Shown: positions 36,476 through 46,082, counted from the stretch's first letter. The stretch is 64,000 bases of DNA from Scandinavium sp036409475 (GCF_036409475.1 NZ_JAYRCK010000013.1:65322-129321), one strand, 5' to 3'. Program-made: numbers and translations. Notes: generated by a model from the sequence alone, not told the origin.

Positions 36476-37075
36476 GTGCGTTTAACAGCAAAACAGATAA
36501 CGTGGCTGAAGGTCATTCTGCATCTCGCCGCCTTTTTACCCTTTGTCTGGCTGTTTTGGGCAGGGTCGCAGGGCTACTTTAGTGCCGACCCTGCCAAGGA
36601 CATTCAACACTTTACAGGTAAGATGGCTCTGAAACTGCTACTGGCTACCTTGCTGGTCTCCCCATTGGCGCGCTACGCTAAACAACCCCTTTTGATTCGT
36701 ACTCGTCGTCTGTTGGGCGTATGGTGTTTTGCCTGGGCGACGCTGCATCTCACCAGCTACGCCTTGCTGGAACTGGGGATTAACAATCTGGGCTTGCTCT
36801 GGCAGGAAGTGGTGAACCGCCCTTATCTGACGTTAGGGTTGATAAGCTGGGTCATTTTGCTGGCATTGGCCGTCACCTCTTTCCAGTATGCGCAGCGAAA
36901 ACTGGGTCCACGCTGGCAGACGTTGCACAACTTCGTCTATCTGGTGGCGATCCTCGCCCCGATTCATTATCTGTGGTCGGTGAAGATCCTGTCGCCCCAA
37001 CCAATTCTGTACGCCATGGCCGCTTTTGTGCTTTTAGCGTGCCGATATAAGAAGTTTCGCATGTGGTGGCGTTAA
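36476..37075 (+). CDS. msrQ: haem-binding membrane subunit MsrQ
   Basis: 199 aa from a GTG start that directly follows the msrP TGA stop; the GGGAG upstream in msrP can serve as ribosome site. It is a six-helix ferric-reductase-like membrane protein with conserved His residues in the helices (LHLTSYALLELG, LHNFVYLVAILAPIHYLWS). It transfers electrons from the quinone pool or flavin reductase to MsrP. Confidence 0.94.
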   Translation: MRLTAKQITWLKVILHLAAFLPFVWLFWAGSQGYFSADPAKDIQHFTGKMALKLLLATLLVSPLARYAKQPLLIRTRRLLGVWCFAWATLHLTSYALLELGINNLGLLWQEVVNRPYLTLGLISWVILLALAVTSFQYAQRKLGPRWQTLHNFVYLVAILAPIHYLWSVKILSPQPILYAMAAFVLLACRYKKFRMWWR

Positions 37076-37167
37076 TTCACGATTATGTGCTGTTTCCTGC
37101 AGTTCTCCCGCACTACGCCTGACTTTTTCGTGGCTGAGGTTGATTATCTTCCCTGATAAGACCAGTA

Positions 37168-37200
37168 TTTAGCTGCCAAATGCTACGAAATCGTTATAAT
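37168..37200 (+). promoter_or_regulatory. candidate promoter for aroQ-accBC
   Basis: A perfect TATAAT -10 lies at 37195-37200, with a GTGCGAC start region; the -35 is poor (TTTAGC or GCTGCC). The E. coli accBC promoter lies in the corresponding region far upstream of accB, so this is the likely start of the transcript. A long leader of about 100 nt follows. Confidence 0.55.
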
Positions 37201-37310
37201 GTGCGACTTTGGTTTTCCTGACGGGGGTTTTTGGCCTCTGAAAAGGTGACAAGCGCGCATCGAAGGTATATTTTGTTTTTTACCGGAGAATTGCAGGAGA
37301 TAGCAGCACA

Positions 37311-37763
37311 ATGGCCGACAAGTTACGCATTTTGCTTTTAAACGGACCGAACCTGAATATGCTCGGCACCCGTGAGCCTGAGAAGTATGGCACCCTGACG
37401 TTAGCGGAAATGGTTAACCGACTGACCGCAGAGGCCGACGCTCTGAATGTGTCGCTGGACCATCTGCAATCTAACGCGGAGTTCGCGATCATCGACCGTA
37501 TTCATCAGGCTAAAGACAAGATTGACTATATCCTGATCAATCCGGCCGCTTTCACGCACACCAGCGTGGCGATTCGCGATGCGCTGTTGGCGGTCAGTAT
37601 CCCGTTTATCGAGATTCATCTGAGCAACGTGCACGCTCGCGAGCCGTTCCGCCATCACTCATATCTCTCTGATATCGCTGCCGGCGTCATCTGCGGATTA
37701 GGCGCTGACGGCTATTCATACGCTTTACAGACGGCGGTAAAACGCCTGTCACAATCACACTAA
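37311..37763 (+). CDS. aroQ: type II 3-dehydroquinate dehydratase
   Basis: 150-aa dodecameric dehydratase of the shikimate pathway. Motifs: LLNGPNLNMLGTREPEKYG at the N-terminus with the catalytic Tyr in EKYG, NPAAFTHTS and HLSNVHARE with the catalytic His. E. coli uses type I AroD and lacks AroQ; Salmonella-like and Enterobacter-like genomes can carry this gene before accB. It is 22 nt from accB. Confidence 0.95.
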   Translation: MADKLRILLLNGPNLNMLGTREPEKYGTLTLAEMVNRLTAEADALNVSLDHLQSNAEFAIIDRIHQAKDKIDYILINPAAFTHTSVAIRDALLAVSIPFIEIHLSNVHAREPFRHHSYLSDIAAGVICGLGADGYSYALQTAVKRLSQSH

Positions 37764-37785
37764 ACAAAGAGTACGGAACCCACTC

Positions 37786-38250
37786 ATGGATATTCGTAAG
37801 ATTAAAAAACTGATCGAGCTGGTTGAAGAATCAGGCATCTCCGAACTGGAAATTTCTGAAGGCGAAGAGTCTGTACGCATCAGCCGTGCAGCGCCAGCAG
37901 GCAGCTACCCGGTTATGCAACAGGCTTACGCTGCGCCAATGATGCAGCAGCAAGCTGCACCGGCTGTCGCCGCACCAGCAGCAGCTGAAGCGCCAGCGGC
38001 AAAAGCTGAAATCAGTGGTCACATCGTACGCTCCCCGATGGTAGGTACCTTCTATCGCACCCCTAGCCCGGACGCGAAAGCCTTCATCGAAGTGGGTCAG
38101 AAGGTGAACGTGGGTGATACCCTGTGCATCGTTGAAGCCATGAAAATGATGAACCAGATCGAAGCCGACAAAGCGGGCACCGTGAAGGCTATCCTGGTCG
38201 AAAGTGGTCAACCGGTAGAATTTGACGAGCCGCTGGTCGTCATCGAGTAA
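37786..38250 (+). CDS. accB: biotin carboxyl carrier protein
   Basis: 154 aa: an N-terminal segment, an Ala/Pro/Gln-rich linker (about 40-75) and a biotinyl domain with Lys120 in EAMKMMNQ. It is a subunit of acetyl-CoA carboxylase. In E. coli AccB represses its own operon. Confidence 0.98.
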   Translation: MDIRKIKKLIELVEESGISELEISEGEESVRISRAAPAGSYPVMQQAYAAPMMQQQAAPAVAAPAAAEAPAAKAEISGHIVRSPMVGTFYRTPSPDAKAFIEVGQKVNVGDTLCIVEAMKMMNQIEADKAGTVKAILVESGQPVEFDEPLVVIE

Positions 38251-38260
38251 CGAGGCGAAC

Positions 38261-39610
38261 ATGCTGGATAAAATTGTCATCGCTAACCGTGGCGAGATTG
38301 CACTGCGTATTCTTCGTGCCTGTAAAGAGCTGGGCATCAAGACTGTGGCTGTGCACTCCACTGCGGATCGCGATTTAAAACACGTATTGCTGGCGGATGA
38401 GACGGTCTGTATCGGCCCGGCTCCTTCCGTAAAAAGCTATCTGAATATCCCGGCTATCATCAGCGCCGCTGAAATCACTGGCGCGGTGGCAATCCATCCG
38501 GGTTACGGCTTCCTGTCTGAGAACGCTAACTTTGCTGAGCAGGTTGAGCGCTCCGGCTTTATCTTCATCGGCCCGAAAGCTGACACCATCCGCCTGATGG
38601 GCGACAAAGTGTCTGCTATCACCGCAATGAAGAAAGCGGGCGTCCCAACCGTACCAGGTTCTGACGGCCCGCTGGGCGATGATATGGATGCTAACCGTGC
38701 TCATGCTAAACGCATTGGCTACCCGGTTATCATCAAAGCGTCTGGCGGCGGCGGCGGTCGTGGTATGCGCGTGGTGCGCAGCGACGCTGAACTGGCTCAA
38801 TCCATCTCCATGACCAAAGCTGAAGCGAAAGCCGCGTTCAGCAATGACATGGTGTACATGGAAAAATACCTGGAAAATCCTCGTCACATCGAGATCCAGG
38901 TGCTGGCAGACGGCCAGGGTAACGCTATCTATCTGGCTGAACGTGACTGCTCCATGCAGCGCCGTCACCAGAAAGTGGTCGAAGAAGCACCAGCACCGGG
39001 CATTACCCCGGAACTGCGTCGCTACATCGGCGAGCGTTGCTCTAAAGCCTGTGTGGATATCGGCTATCGTGGTGCGGGTACCTTCGAGTTCCTGTTTGAA
39101 AACGGCGAGTTCTATTTCATCGAAATGAACACCCGTATTCAGGTAGAGCACCCGGTAACCGAAATGATCACCGGTGTTGACCTGATCAAAGAACAGCTGC
39201 GCATTGCTGCAGGCCAGCCGCTGTCTATCAAGCAAGAAGAAGTTCAGGTTCGTGGCCATGCGGTAGAATGCCGTATTAACGCCGAAGATCCGAACACCTT
39301 CCTGCCGAGCCCGGGTAAAATCACCCGTTTCCACGCGCCAGGCGGTTTCGGTGTGCGTTGGGAATCTCATATCTACGCTGGCTACACTGTGCCACCGTAC
39401 TATGACTCAATGATCGGCAAGCTGATTTGCTACGGGGAAACCCGTGACGTGGCGATTTCTCGTATGAAGAACGCCCTGCAGGAGCTGATCATCGACGGCA
39501 TTAAAACCAACGTTGATCTGCAAATGCGCATTATGAGCGATGAAAACTTCCAGCATGGTGGGACCAACATCCACTATCTGGAGAAAAAACTCGGTATGTA
39601 CGAGAAGTAA
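38261..39610 (+). CDS. accC: biotin carboxylase subunit AccC
   Basis: ATG 38261 gives 449 aa, 10 nt after the accB stop behind an ACGAGG site. It is an ATP-grasp enzyme with the glycine loop KASGGGGGRGMRVV and EMNTRIQVEHPVTE. It carboxylates AccB-bound biotin in the first step of fatty acid synthesis. Confidence 0.98.
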   Translation: MLDKIVIANRGEIALRILRACKELGIKTVAVHSTADRDLKHVLLADETVCIGPAPSVKSYLNIPAIISAAEITGAVAIHPGYGFLSENANFAEQVERSGFIFIGPKADTIRLMGDKVSAITAMKKAGVPTVPGSDGPLGDDMDANRAHAKRIGYPVIIKASGGGGGRGMRVVRSDAELAQSISMTKAEAKAAFSNDMVYMEKYLENPRHIEIQVLADGQGNAIYLAERDCSMQRRHQKVVEEAPAPGITPELRRYIGERCSKACVDIGYRGAGTFEFLFENGEFYFIEMNTRIQVEHPVTEMITGVDLIKEQLRIAAGQPLSIKQEEVQVRGHAVECRINAEDPNTFLPSPGKITRFHAPGGFGVRWESHIYAGYTVPPYYDSMIGKLICYGETRDVAISRMKNALQELIIDGIKTNVDLQMRIMSDENFQHGGTNIHYLEKKLGMYEK

Positions 39611-39622
39611 TTCTGCGCTCTC

Positions 39623-39652
39623 ATGCCGGGCTTTCTGTCGAAAGCCCGGCAT
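39623..39652 (+). terminator. accC terminator, left boundary of the sugar island
   Basis: A 12-bp perfect stem ATGCCGGGCTTT with its complement and loop ctgtcg is followed by TTTTCATTT. It serves accC; the convergent island gene ends at 39659, so the hairpin may act from both sides. Confidence 0.9.
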
Positions 39653-39658
39653 TTTCAT

Positions 39659-40711
39659 TTAAGCCTGGCCGTAGCTGGCTATCTCTTTTCTCAGCGCAGA
39701 GATCTCCTCCGCCCCTTCGACAATCCCCCACTCCAGAGAGTACTGCACCGTTTCACCCGGCTCGATGAACGGCAGGCGGCCTGCGGCCCGCTCTTTATCC
39801 CGGCCATCGGGGAAGCTATTGCTCAACTCCAGCCCCATCACATATTCACCTGACCCCAGATTTTTCCACTGAATGAAATTCGGTAACTGGCGGGTATCAA
39901 ACTTCTCATAGATCCCCCAGCCTGCCTGAGGGTTGAGCAAAGCCACCTTACTCATGCCCTGTGCGTCAGCGTTGAGGGTTAAATAGTAGACCTGTTCGGC
40001 AAACCCAGGCTCCGGCTCGGTGATGCTGAGAGGGTCAGCCAGACCTTCCGCCGCACGGGCCGTCCGCGGTGTGATGCTGTTCGCTGACAGCACAATCTCT
40101 GCATCCGGGGACAACAGCGGCCAGCCATAGTTGAAGTGATAGAGGATTTGCAGCGGCTGGCGGGTGAATCCATGATTCGTGACTTTGTCTTCTATATGCA
40201 GGCGATTCTCACCATAGGCGCAGCGGAGGGTTCTCTCGAGCGTCAGGTTTTCGCCAAACAGCCGCGCTTCCCGCACTTTCCCGTTAATCACAAATTCAAT
40301 GCCTGATTCAGTGCGTTCTGTACGATAGCCCACTTCCTCCGCTGGCGTTGCGGCCAGTCTTCCGTGCAGGCCAAGCGATTCCCCCTCGTCTTCACAGGGC
40401 GTCCCCAGATAACTCAACCCGCAGGTGGTCAGCAGGGCGGCATAGAAACTGCGCAAAAAGCCATTTCCCTGCGGTTCAAAGAACGCCGGGGCCACCATAC
40501 CGGCGGGGGTAATGAAGGAGATAGCCGTGTCTTTGTAACTCGCCCAGGCAATATCCAGGGCACGATCTTTCACCACGGTAAAAGCTAGCCCCGCCCCGGT
40601 TCGGACATCAAAGGCTTCAGTCCCTTTTGCTCTGCCGCTGCGAAGCTCATAGTGTTTGATGCCAGCTACCTGAGAGAGATCGCCGATCCACGGCCAGAGG
40701 TTTTTATTCAT
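39659..40711 (-). CDS. DUF4432 aldose 1-epimerase-like protein
   Basis: 350-aa galactose-mutarotase-fold protein of the DUF4432/YphB type, with GLHGR, a central YHFNYGWPLLS strand and a QWKNLGSGEYVMGLE segment. It probably interconverts sugar anomers or an otherwise unknown sugar isomer step. It is the last gene of the minus-strand operon and overlaps the kinase gene by 4 nt. E. coli yphB sits similarly beside an ABC sugar transporter. Confidence 0.75.
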   Translation of the reverse strand: MNKNLWPWIGDLSQVAGIKHYELRSGRAKGTEAFDVRTGAGLAFTVVKDRALDIAWASYKDTAISFITPAGMVAPAFFEPQGNGFLRSFYAALLTTCGLSYLGTPCEDEGESLGLHGRLAATPAEEVGYRTERTESGIEFVINGKVREARLFGENLTLERTLRCAYGENRLHIEDKVTNHGFTRQPLQILYHFNYGWPLLSPDAEIVLSANSITPRTARAAEGLADPLSITEPEPGFAEQVYYLTLNADAQGMSKVALLNPQAGWGIYEKFDTRQLPNFIQWKNLGSGEYVMGLELSNSFPDGRDKERAAGRLPFIEPGETVQYSLEWGIVEGAEEISALRKEIASYGQA

Positions 40712-41670
40712 TGCAGAGGCTCCAGGCTTGCGGCGTCGTGATGATGGATAAACGCTTCAATTTCTTTCAGCTGTGAAGTGCCTTCCATCGGCCCTCTTTT
40801 GGTCACGGCCATCGCACCACAGGCATTGGCGTACTTCAGCGCCTGATAAGCCTCAAACCCCAGTTGCCGACAGGCAATATACGCGCCACCAAAGCAATCC
40901 CCGGCCCCAGTCGGATCCACTTCTTCCACGGGATAACTTGCGACATGAAAGCGATCGGTGGCGGAATAATAACTGGCGCCCTGATTGCCGCGCTTCACGA
41001 TAACCTCTTTGATCCCCTCTTCAAGGAAACCGGCGATGGCGCGTTCGGTCGTTGAGTGTGGTGAAAGCAAAAGCACTTCCCCTTCGCTGGGCATATAGAT
41101 ATCTGTCAGCTCAAGAACGAAGTGTAATGCGTCGCGCATTTCCGGAATATCGAGCATTTCTTTCCGGATATTCGGGTCGAAAGAAATAACTCCGCCGTTT
41201 TCTTTTACCAGAGTCACTGCTTTTTTTACCGCATCGACCATGTGAAACGAAAAGAGTGATGACCCCATAATATGAAAATGCGTGCAGTCCCTGAGAAGAC
41301 GTTCGTCTACATGCTGTGAGGACAATTTCCCACAGGCGGCATTTTTAATATTAAAAATAAAATCGCGATCGCCAGAACTGTGGTAGGTCACAAAGGCGCT
41401 GCCGGTGGCTTCCAGCGGCAGCACTGAGATGCCGCGAATATCAACGCCATCTTCAGCCAGCCGATGAAGGTTAATGTCACCAAAACCATCGTTGCCTACA
41501 CAGCTGATGATGCCGCACGGAACCCCAAGGCGTGTAACCTGATCGATAAAAATCGCGGGAGCGCCGCTGGGATAAGGCCCATTCCATAATCCGGGCTGAT
41601 CGAAAGGCTGGCCAATTTTGCTGGCCATTATTTCCACCAGAATCTCGCCGATCGTGAAAACCTTGCTCAT
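40708..41670 (-). CDS. PfkB-family sugar kinase, island copy 1
   Basis: 320-aa ribokinase-fold kinase. The C-terminal signature DPTGAGD is at 252-258 with catalytic Asp258; the N-terminal segment GEILVEIM and the block GPYPSGAPAIF are characteristic. It is closely related along its whole length to the second PfkB gene of the island (47182-48141): both share HIMGSSLFSF, SFDPN-RKEML and KRGPMEG-type blocks. With the neighbouring aldolase it could phosphorylate a ketohexose or ketohexose phosphate. Substrate unknown. Confidence 0.85.
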   Translation of the reverse strand: MSKVFTIGEILVEIMASKIGQPFDQPGLWNGPYPSGAPAIFIDQVTRLGVPCGIISCVGNDGFGDINLHRLAEDGVDIRGISVLPLEATGSAFVTYHSSGDRDFIFNIKNAACGKLSSQHVDERLLRDCTHFHIMGSSLFSFHMVDAVKKAVTLVKENGGVISFDPNIRKEMLDIPEMRDALHFVLELTDIYMPSEGEVLLLSPHSTTERAIAGFLEEGIKEVIVKRGNQGASYYSATDRFHVASYPVEEVDPTGAGDCFGGAYIACRQLGFEAYQALKYANACGAMAVTKRGPMEGTSQLKEIEAFIHHHDAASLEPLQ

Positions 41671-41691
41671 AAGATAAATTCCTTGTAAGGG

Positions 41692-42681
41692 TTAGCTACG
41701 TTTTCTTTTATTTCTGACATCAACATAAACGGCAACCAGAATGACCAGGCCCTTTACCACCATTTGGTAGAAGTAAGGGACATTCATTAAATTCATGCCA
41801 TTATTGATAACGCCGATAGTTAAGGCCCCAATCATGGTACCGACCACCGTGCCATAGCCGCCATTCAGGCTGGTGCCACCCAAAACGGCAGCAGCAATCG
41901 CATCCAGTTCATAACTTAATGCCGCATTGGGTTGCCCAGAATAGAGGCGCGAGGCGAGGATCATGCCGCTGATACCGGCCAGTACTGCGGTTATCATGAA
42001 CACTTTTATTTTCAGGCGAACAACGTTAATCCCGGAATAAACGGCCGCCTCTTTGTTCCCTCCGGTGATATAAATTTTGCGACCAAAGGCCGTTTTGGTT
42101 AGGACAAAATGATTCACCAGCAGTAAAACCAGCAAAATCCAGATCGGCACGGGGATGTAGAGAAATTCACCGTTGCCAAGCGCTAAAAAAGCGTCATCCT
42201 TGATCATCACCGGCGTGCCGTCAGTCACAATGTAAGCAATGCCTCTGAAGATCCCCATGGTGGCAACAGTCACAATAAAAGAAGGAATACCGGCCACCGC
42301 CGTCAATCCCCCGTTGACCACCCCCAACACCAATGCCGCCATGACGGATAAGGGCACCAGTAATATAAAAGGGATCCCCCACGAAGCGCCGAGTGCGGCA
42401 AACGTGCCAACCAAAGCAATGGTCGACCCGACGGACAAATCAATATCACCGAGCAATAACACATAGGTCATGCCATAGGCGGTAATCGCAATGATGGAAA
42501 CCTGAAGAATGATGTTGATGATATTATTGGCGGTGAAAAAACTGTCATTCATTACGCTAAAAAGAATAAACAGCACCAGCATCCCGCTGAGGATCCCGCC
42601 GTATTGTTTAAGCACTCTTTTAAATCCACCCGCAGAAGCTGGGCCAGTGCTTTTGGGTAGAGGCAGGGTTTTGTCAGTCAT
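41692..42681 (-). CDS. sugar ABC transporter permease (RbsC-type)
   Basis: 329-aa inner-membrane permease with eight to ten hydrophobic segments and the EAA-like region AVLGGTSLNGGYGTVVGTMIG. It belongs to the CUT2 class, which uses one homodimeric permease and a fused double ATPase, exactly as encoded here. It is adjacent to the ATPase gene with no gap. Confidence 0.9.
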   Translation of the reverse strand: MTDKTLPLPKSTGPASAGGFKRVLKQYGGILSGMLVLFILFSVMNDSFFTANNIINIILQVSIIAITAYGMTYVLLLGDIDLSVGSTIALVGTFAALGASWGIPFILLVPLSVMAALVLGVVNGGLTAVAGIPSFIVTVATMGIFRGIAYIVTDGTPVMIKDDAFLALGNGEFLYIPVPIWILLVLLLVNHFVLTKTAFGRKIYITGGNKEAAVYSGINVVRLKIKVFMITAVLAGISGMILASRLYSGQPNAALSYELDAIAAAVLGGTSLNGGYGTVVGTMIGALTIGVINNGMNLMNVPYFYQMVVKGLVILVAVYVDVRNKRKRS

Positions 42682-44181
42682 TTAGCACACTCCTGTCGCA
42701 GCGGTCATCACCTGCGTTTGCGTTAAATTTTCACAGGGAAAAATGTCAGCGATGGTTTTATTACGCATCACTACCAGCCGGTCGCTGAGCGCCATCACTT
42801 CAGGCAGCTCGGAAGAAACCAGAATGATGGCCGTCCCCGCTGCCGCCAGCTGGCGTATCACGTTGTAGATTTCAAATTTTGCCCCAACGTCCACACCCCG
42901 GGTCGGTTCGTCGAGCAGCAAGATGGCCGGTGTTTTTTCCAGCCATTTCGACAGCACTATTTTTTGCTGATTTCCGCCGCTCAGCGCCCCGACAGGCTGA
43001 TAAATGGAGCTGACTTTGGTATTCATTCTGACGATAGCCTGCCGGGTTCGCGCTTCTTCGTCGCGACGATTAATCAGCCCTGGCCCGGAAGCGTTAAACT
43101 GAAAGGCTACGTGGTGGGTGTTCATGTTCACGTCGTGCATCAGCACCAGCCCTTCCTCTTTGCGGTTTTCTGTCACAAAGGCAATACCATGCTCAATAGC
43201 CTGTTTTGGGCTTGAGATAACCACCTCTTGGCCCTCAATCAGGATGGTTCCCTGATAGGCATTGAGGCCAAACAGCGTTTTCATCACGTCCGAGCGCCCT
43301 GCGCCCACCAGGCCGAAAAAGCCCAGCACTTCTCCCGGGCGGACGGTAAAACTCACCTGCCGGAAGAGCTGAGGATGCGTGAGGTTTCTGACTTCAAGTT
43401 TTGCCCCAGCCTCTTCGCCAGGCCTTTCCCCAATGCGCGGGGGCCAGATATTCTTCATTTCGCGCCCCACCATTTGCGCAATCAGGTGCTGAATATCACT
43501 CTCCTTGCGCTGATGCGTGGCGATATATTCCCCGTCGCGAATCACCGAGATGTCATCAGATATCCGCATGATTTCATCCATCCGATGCGAAATATAAATA
43601 ACCGCCGTGCCCCGCTGTCTGAGCTTGTCGATAATTCTGAACAGAATTTCAGCTTCATTATCGCTGAGCGACGACGTCGGCTCATCCATGATGACGATAT
43701 CGGCCGGATAACTTAACGCCTTGGCAATCTCCACCAGCTGTCGGTGGGCGATGGACATGTTACCGACAATATCTTGTGCATTAAGCGGGATCCCCAGCTC
43801 GGCGAGCAGGGCTCGGCAATCGGCATCCATCTTTTTATCGTTAATGATCCCGAAACGCTTCGGTTCATTGTTGGCATAAATATTCTCTGCCACGGTCATA
43901 TTATTACTGAGGCTGAGTTCCTGAAAAATAATGGCAATGCCAAGCTGGCGTGAATGCTGCGGGTTGTTAATTGTAATCTGCTTGCCGTGCAGCGTAATCG
44001 TTCCCTGGGTTGGCGGATAAACACCGGCAAGGATCTTCATTAATGTAGATTTTCCCGCACCGTTTTCACCTAATAACGTATGCACACGTCCTTTACGAAT
44101 CGTCAGCGTGATATCTTTCAGTGCCTGAACGTGACCAAATTTTTTGGCGATATGCGAAACATCAAGAATAACATCCGTCAT
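42682..44181 (-). CDS. sugar ABC transporter ATP-binding protein (RbsA-type)
   Basis: ATG 44181 behind GGAG gives 499 aa. Two fused ABC domains: the first has Walker A GENGAGKST and a degenerate signature, the second has GLVGAGRSD in place of a full Walker A, LSGGNQQK and LLDEPTRGVDVGAK. This asymmetry is typical of CUT2 importers for pentoses and hexoses. Confidence 0.9.
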   Translation of the reverse strand: MTDVILDVSHIAKKFGHVQALKDITLTIRKGRVHTLLGENGAGKSTLMKILAGVYPPTQGTITLHGKQITINNPQHSRQLGIAIIFQELSLSNNMTVAENIYANNEPKRFGIINDKKMDADCRALLAELGIPLNAQDIVGNMSIAHRQLVEIAKALSYPADIVIMDEPTSSLSDNEAEILFRIIDKLRQRGTAVIYISHRMDEIMRISDDISVIRDGEYIATHQRKESDIQHLIAQMVGREMKNIWPPRIGERPGEEAGAKLEVRNLTHPQLFRQVSFTVRPGEVLGFFGLVGAGRSDVMKTLFGLNAYQGTILIEGQEVVISSPKQAIEHGIAFVTENRKEEGLVLMHDVNMNTHHVAFQFNASGPGLINRRDEEARTRQAIVRMNTKVSSIYQPVGALSGGNQQKIVLSKWLEKTPAILLLDEPTRGVDVGAKFEIYNVIRQLAAAGTAIILVSSELPEVMALSDRLVVMRNKTIADIFPCENLTQTQVMTAATGVC

Positions 44182-44195
44182 AATCACTCCGGAGC

Positions 44196-44225
44196 CACAG
44201 TAAAACGCCGAAGCGCCTTACTGTG
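44196..44225 (-). promoter_or_regulatory. stem-loop between binding-protein and ATPase genes
   Basis: An 8-bp perfect stem CACAGTAA / TTACTGTG encloses a GC-rich loop with GGCGCTTCGGCG. Such structures after the first gene of binding-protein operons keep that message abundant. There is no U-tract, so it is more likely an mRNA stabiliser than a full terminator. Confidence 0.55.
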
Positions 44226-44240
44226 AGAGGAAGATAGTCA

Positions 44241-45131
44241 TTATTGTTTGGTATAGACACCCGGCTGCACGGGGATCATTTTGTCCACGGGTTTGCCATT
44301 AAGGTGGTCCACTGCGGCATCAACCGCTTTAGCGCCCATCTGATCCGGGTACTGACGAATCACGGCAGCAAACGTTTTTTCACTGTCAACGGCATCCCGG
44401 GCCTCTTTCATTCCGTCAAAACCGATAATCTTAATGTTGTCATTGCGGGCAGATTTCGCCGCAATCACTGCAGCCAGGGCGGCATCATCGCCAAAGCCAA
44501 ACAGCCCGCTCAGGTTTGGATTGGCCTGCATAATATTTTGAGAGGCGGTGAGTGCGTCAGCGCGGGTAATACCCGGCTGCTCGGCGACAATTTTAATTTC
44601 CGGCGTGGCGCTCAGGCCTTTCTTAAAGCCGTCTACTCGTGCGACCACCGACTGCAGCGCCGGATAGGAGATAATCGCCACGGTCCCTTTGCCTTTCAGC
44701 AGTTCCCCCATCAATTTGCCCGCTTCCACGCCGCCCGCGTAGTTATCTGTCGCCACATGCGCTACCACCGGCACATCTTCAGCAGCCACATCAACCGTGA
44801 TAACAGGAATACCGGCCTTATCCGCTTTCAGAATGGCGGCCCGAATCCCCTTCGAATCGACCGGGGAAATAATGATGGCATCGACTTTTTTGGTTATAAA
44901 GTCTTCCACATCCGAGAGCTGCTTATTGAGGTCCTGATTAGCAATCGAGATGCTTAAATCGACATTATCTTTTTTGGCTTCGTCTTTCATCGCGTTGGCG
45001 AGATCAATATAAAAAGGATGCTGTTGGGTCAATAATGAAGCGCCAATTTTATAGTCTTTGGCGAATGCGTTTTGCGTAAATAAAGCCAGGCCTACTAACA
45101 TTGCCGATGCAAGTACGTTGATATTTTTCAT
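44241..45131 (-). CDS. periplasmic sugar-binding protein (RbsB-type)
   Basis: 296 aa. A signal peptide is predicted to be cleaved after Ala24 (TQNAFA-KDY). The mature protein is a type I periplasmic binding fold (Peripla_BP_4) with DYKIGASLLTQQHPFY at the ligand-binding start, IISPVDSKG and GFGDDAALAAV. It delivers the unknown sugar to the RbsC/RbsA-type importer encoded downstream. Confidence 0.9.
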   Translation of the reverse strand: MKNINVLASAMLVGLALFTQNAFAKDYKIGASLLTQQHPFYIDLANAMKDEAKKDNVDLSISIANQDLNKQLSDVEDFITKKVDAIIISPVDSKGIRAAILKADKAGIPVITVDVAAEDVPVVAHVATDNYAGGVEAGKLMGELLKGKGTVAIISYPALQSVVARVDGFKKGLSATPEIKIVAEQPGITRADALTASQNIMQANPNLSGLFGFGDDAALAAVIAAKSARNDNIKIIGFDGMKEARDAVDSEKTFAAVIRQYPDQMGAKAVDAAVDHLNGKPVDKMIPVQPGVYTKQ

Positions 45132-45166
45132 AAACAGTCCTGATTGTTTTTGTAGGGTAAGGTTTT

Positions 45167-46021
45167 TTAAATTTTTCCTTCACTGCCACATACCGCAATG
45201 ATTCGGGTCACCACTTCTTTCATGGCTGCTTTTGCTGGTTGCATATAATGCCGGGGATCATTCGCCGCAGGGTGCTCACTAAAATAATTTTTCAGGGCAT
45301 CAGCAAACGCGATTTTCAATTCTGTGGCGACATTCACTTTGCAAATCCCCAGTTGAATACACTGGCGGATATCCGCTTCCGTTAACCCTGAAGCGCCGTG
45401 CAAAACCAGAGGTACATCGACGTGCTGGCGGATGAGGGCCAGACGATCAAAATCCAGATGGGGTTCATGCGTATACAAGCCATGCGCAGTGCCGATCGCC
45501 ACCGCCAGGGAATCAATCCGGGTGCGGCGCACAAACTCCGCGGCGGCCTGCGGTGAGGTGTAGGCGGAATCCCTGGCATCGACCACCAAATCGTCCTCCT
45601 GGCCGCCAAGGCGCCCAAGCTCCGCTTCCACGCTCACGTCATAACGATGGCAAAATTCGGTGACTTCTTTCACCTGGGCAACGTTTTCTTCAAAAGGCAG
45701 ATGGGAGCCGTCAATCATCACCGAGCGGATCCCGGCTCGCACCTTGTGAAAAATGTCCTCTGACGCTTCATGATGATCAAGATGAAGTACCAGCGGCAGC
45801 TGGTACTGGTGCGCCATAGCTTTCACCAGCGAGATCAAATTTTCGACGCCTCCATAGCTGTAGGTGCCGGGCGTGCCTGCCAGCATCACCGGAGAGCGGT
45901 ATTGCGCCGCGGTTTCCACGACAACCTGCAAGGTTTCGAGATTGTGGATGTTGAAAGCCGGAACGGCATATCCCTCAGCCTGCGCCTGCTTCAGCATATT
46001 TTTGCTTGAAATAATGTACAT
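45167..46021 (-). CDS. class II aldolase, tagatose-1,6-bisphosphate aldolase type (GatY/KbaY-like)
   Basis: ATG 46021 (MYIISSKNML) gives 284 aa, the exact length of GatY/KbaY; the frame to 46060 adds 13 unlikely residues. Catalytic Asp82 and zinc His83 lie in HLDHHE; other signatures are VPAFNIHNLET, EAELGRLGGQEDD and LVLHGASGL. The family cleaves tagatose-1,6-bisphosphate to dihydroxyacetone phosphate and glyceraldehyde-3-phosphate. It is the first gene of the minus-strand island operon, so this step defines the pathway. Confidence 0.88.
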   Translation of the reverse strand: MYIISSKNMLKQAQAEGYAVPAFNIHNLETLQVVVETAAQYRSPVMLAGTPGTYSYGGVENLISLVKAMAHQYQLPLVLHLDHHEASEDIFHKVRAGIRSVMIDGSHLPFEENVAQVKEVTEFCHRYDVSVEAELGRLGGQEDDLVVDARDSAYTSPQAAAEFVRRTRIDSLAVAIGTAHGLYTHEPHLDFDRLALIRQHVDVPLVLHGASGLTEADIRQCIQLGICKVNVATELKIAFADALKNYFSEHPAANDPRHYMQPAKAAMKEVVTRIIAVCGSEGKI

Positions 46022-46067
46022 CGCTTCTCCTGTGATTGACTTACAAAACGAAGAAATCACGTTCTAA

Positions 46068-46082
46068 CTTTCATTTTGAAAG
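46068..46082. promoter_or_regulatory. candidate DeoR-type operator in the island's divergent promoter
   Basis: A palindrome CTTTC-N5-GAAAG occurs 47-61 nt before the aldolase start. The half-site CTTTCA recurs at 46262-46267 and 46293-46298, near the divergent regulator gene. CTTTC/TTTC repeats are typical of AgaR/DeoR-family operators. The whole 46022-46343 interval is otherwise gene-free and AT-rich. Confidence 0.45.

Noticed and set aside
37831..39370. Long minus-strand frames opposite accB and accC
   Set aside because: They are antisense shadows of essential, highly expressed genes with strong codon bias.
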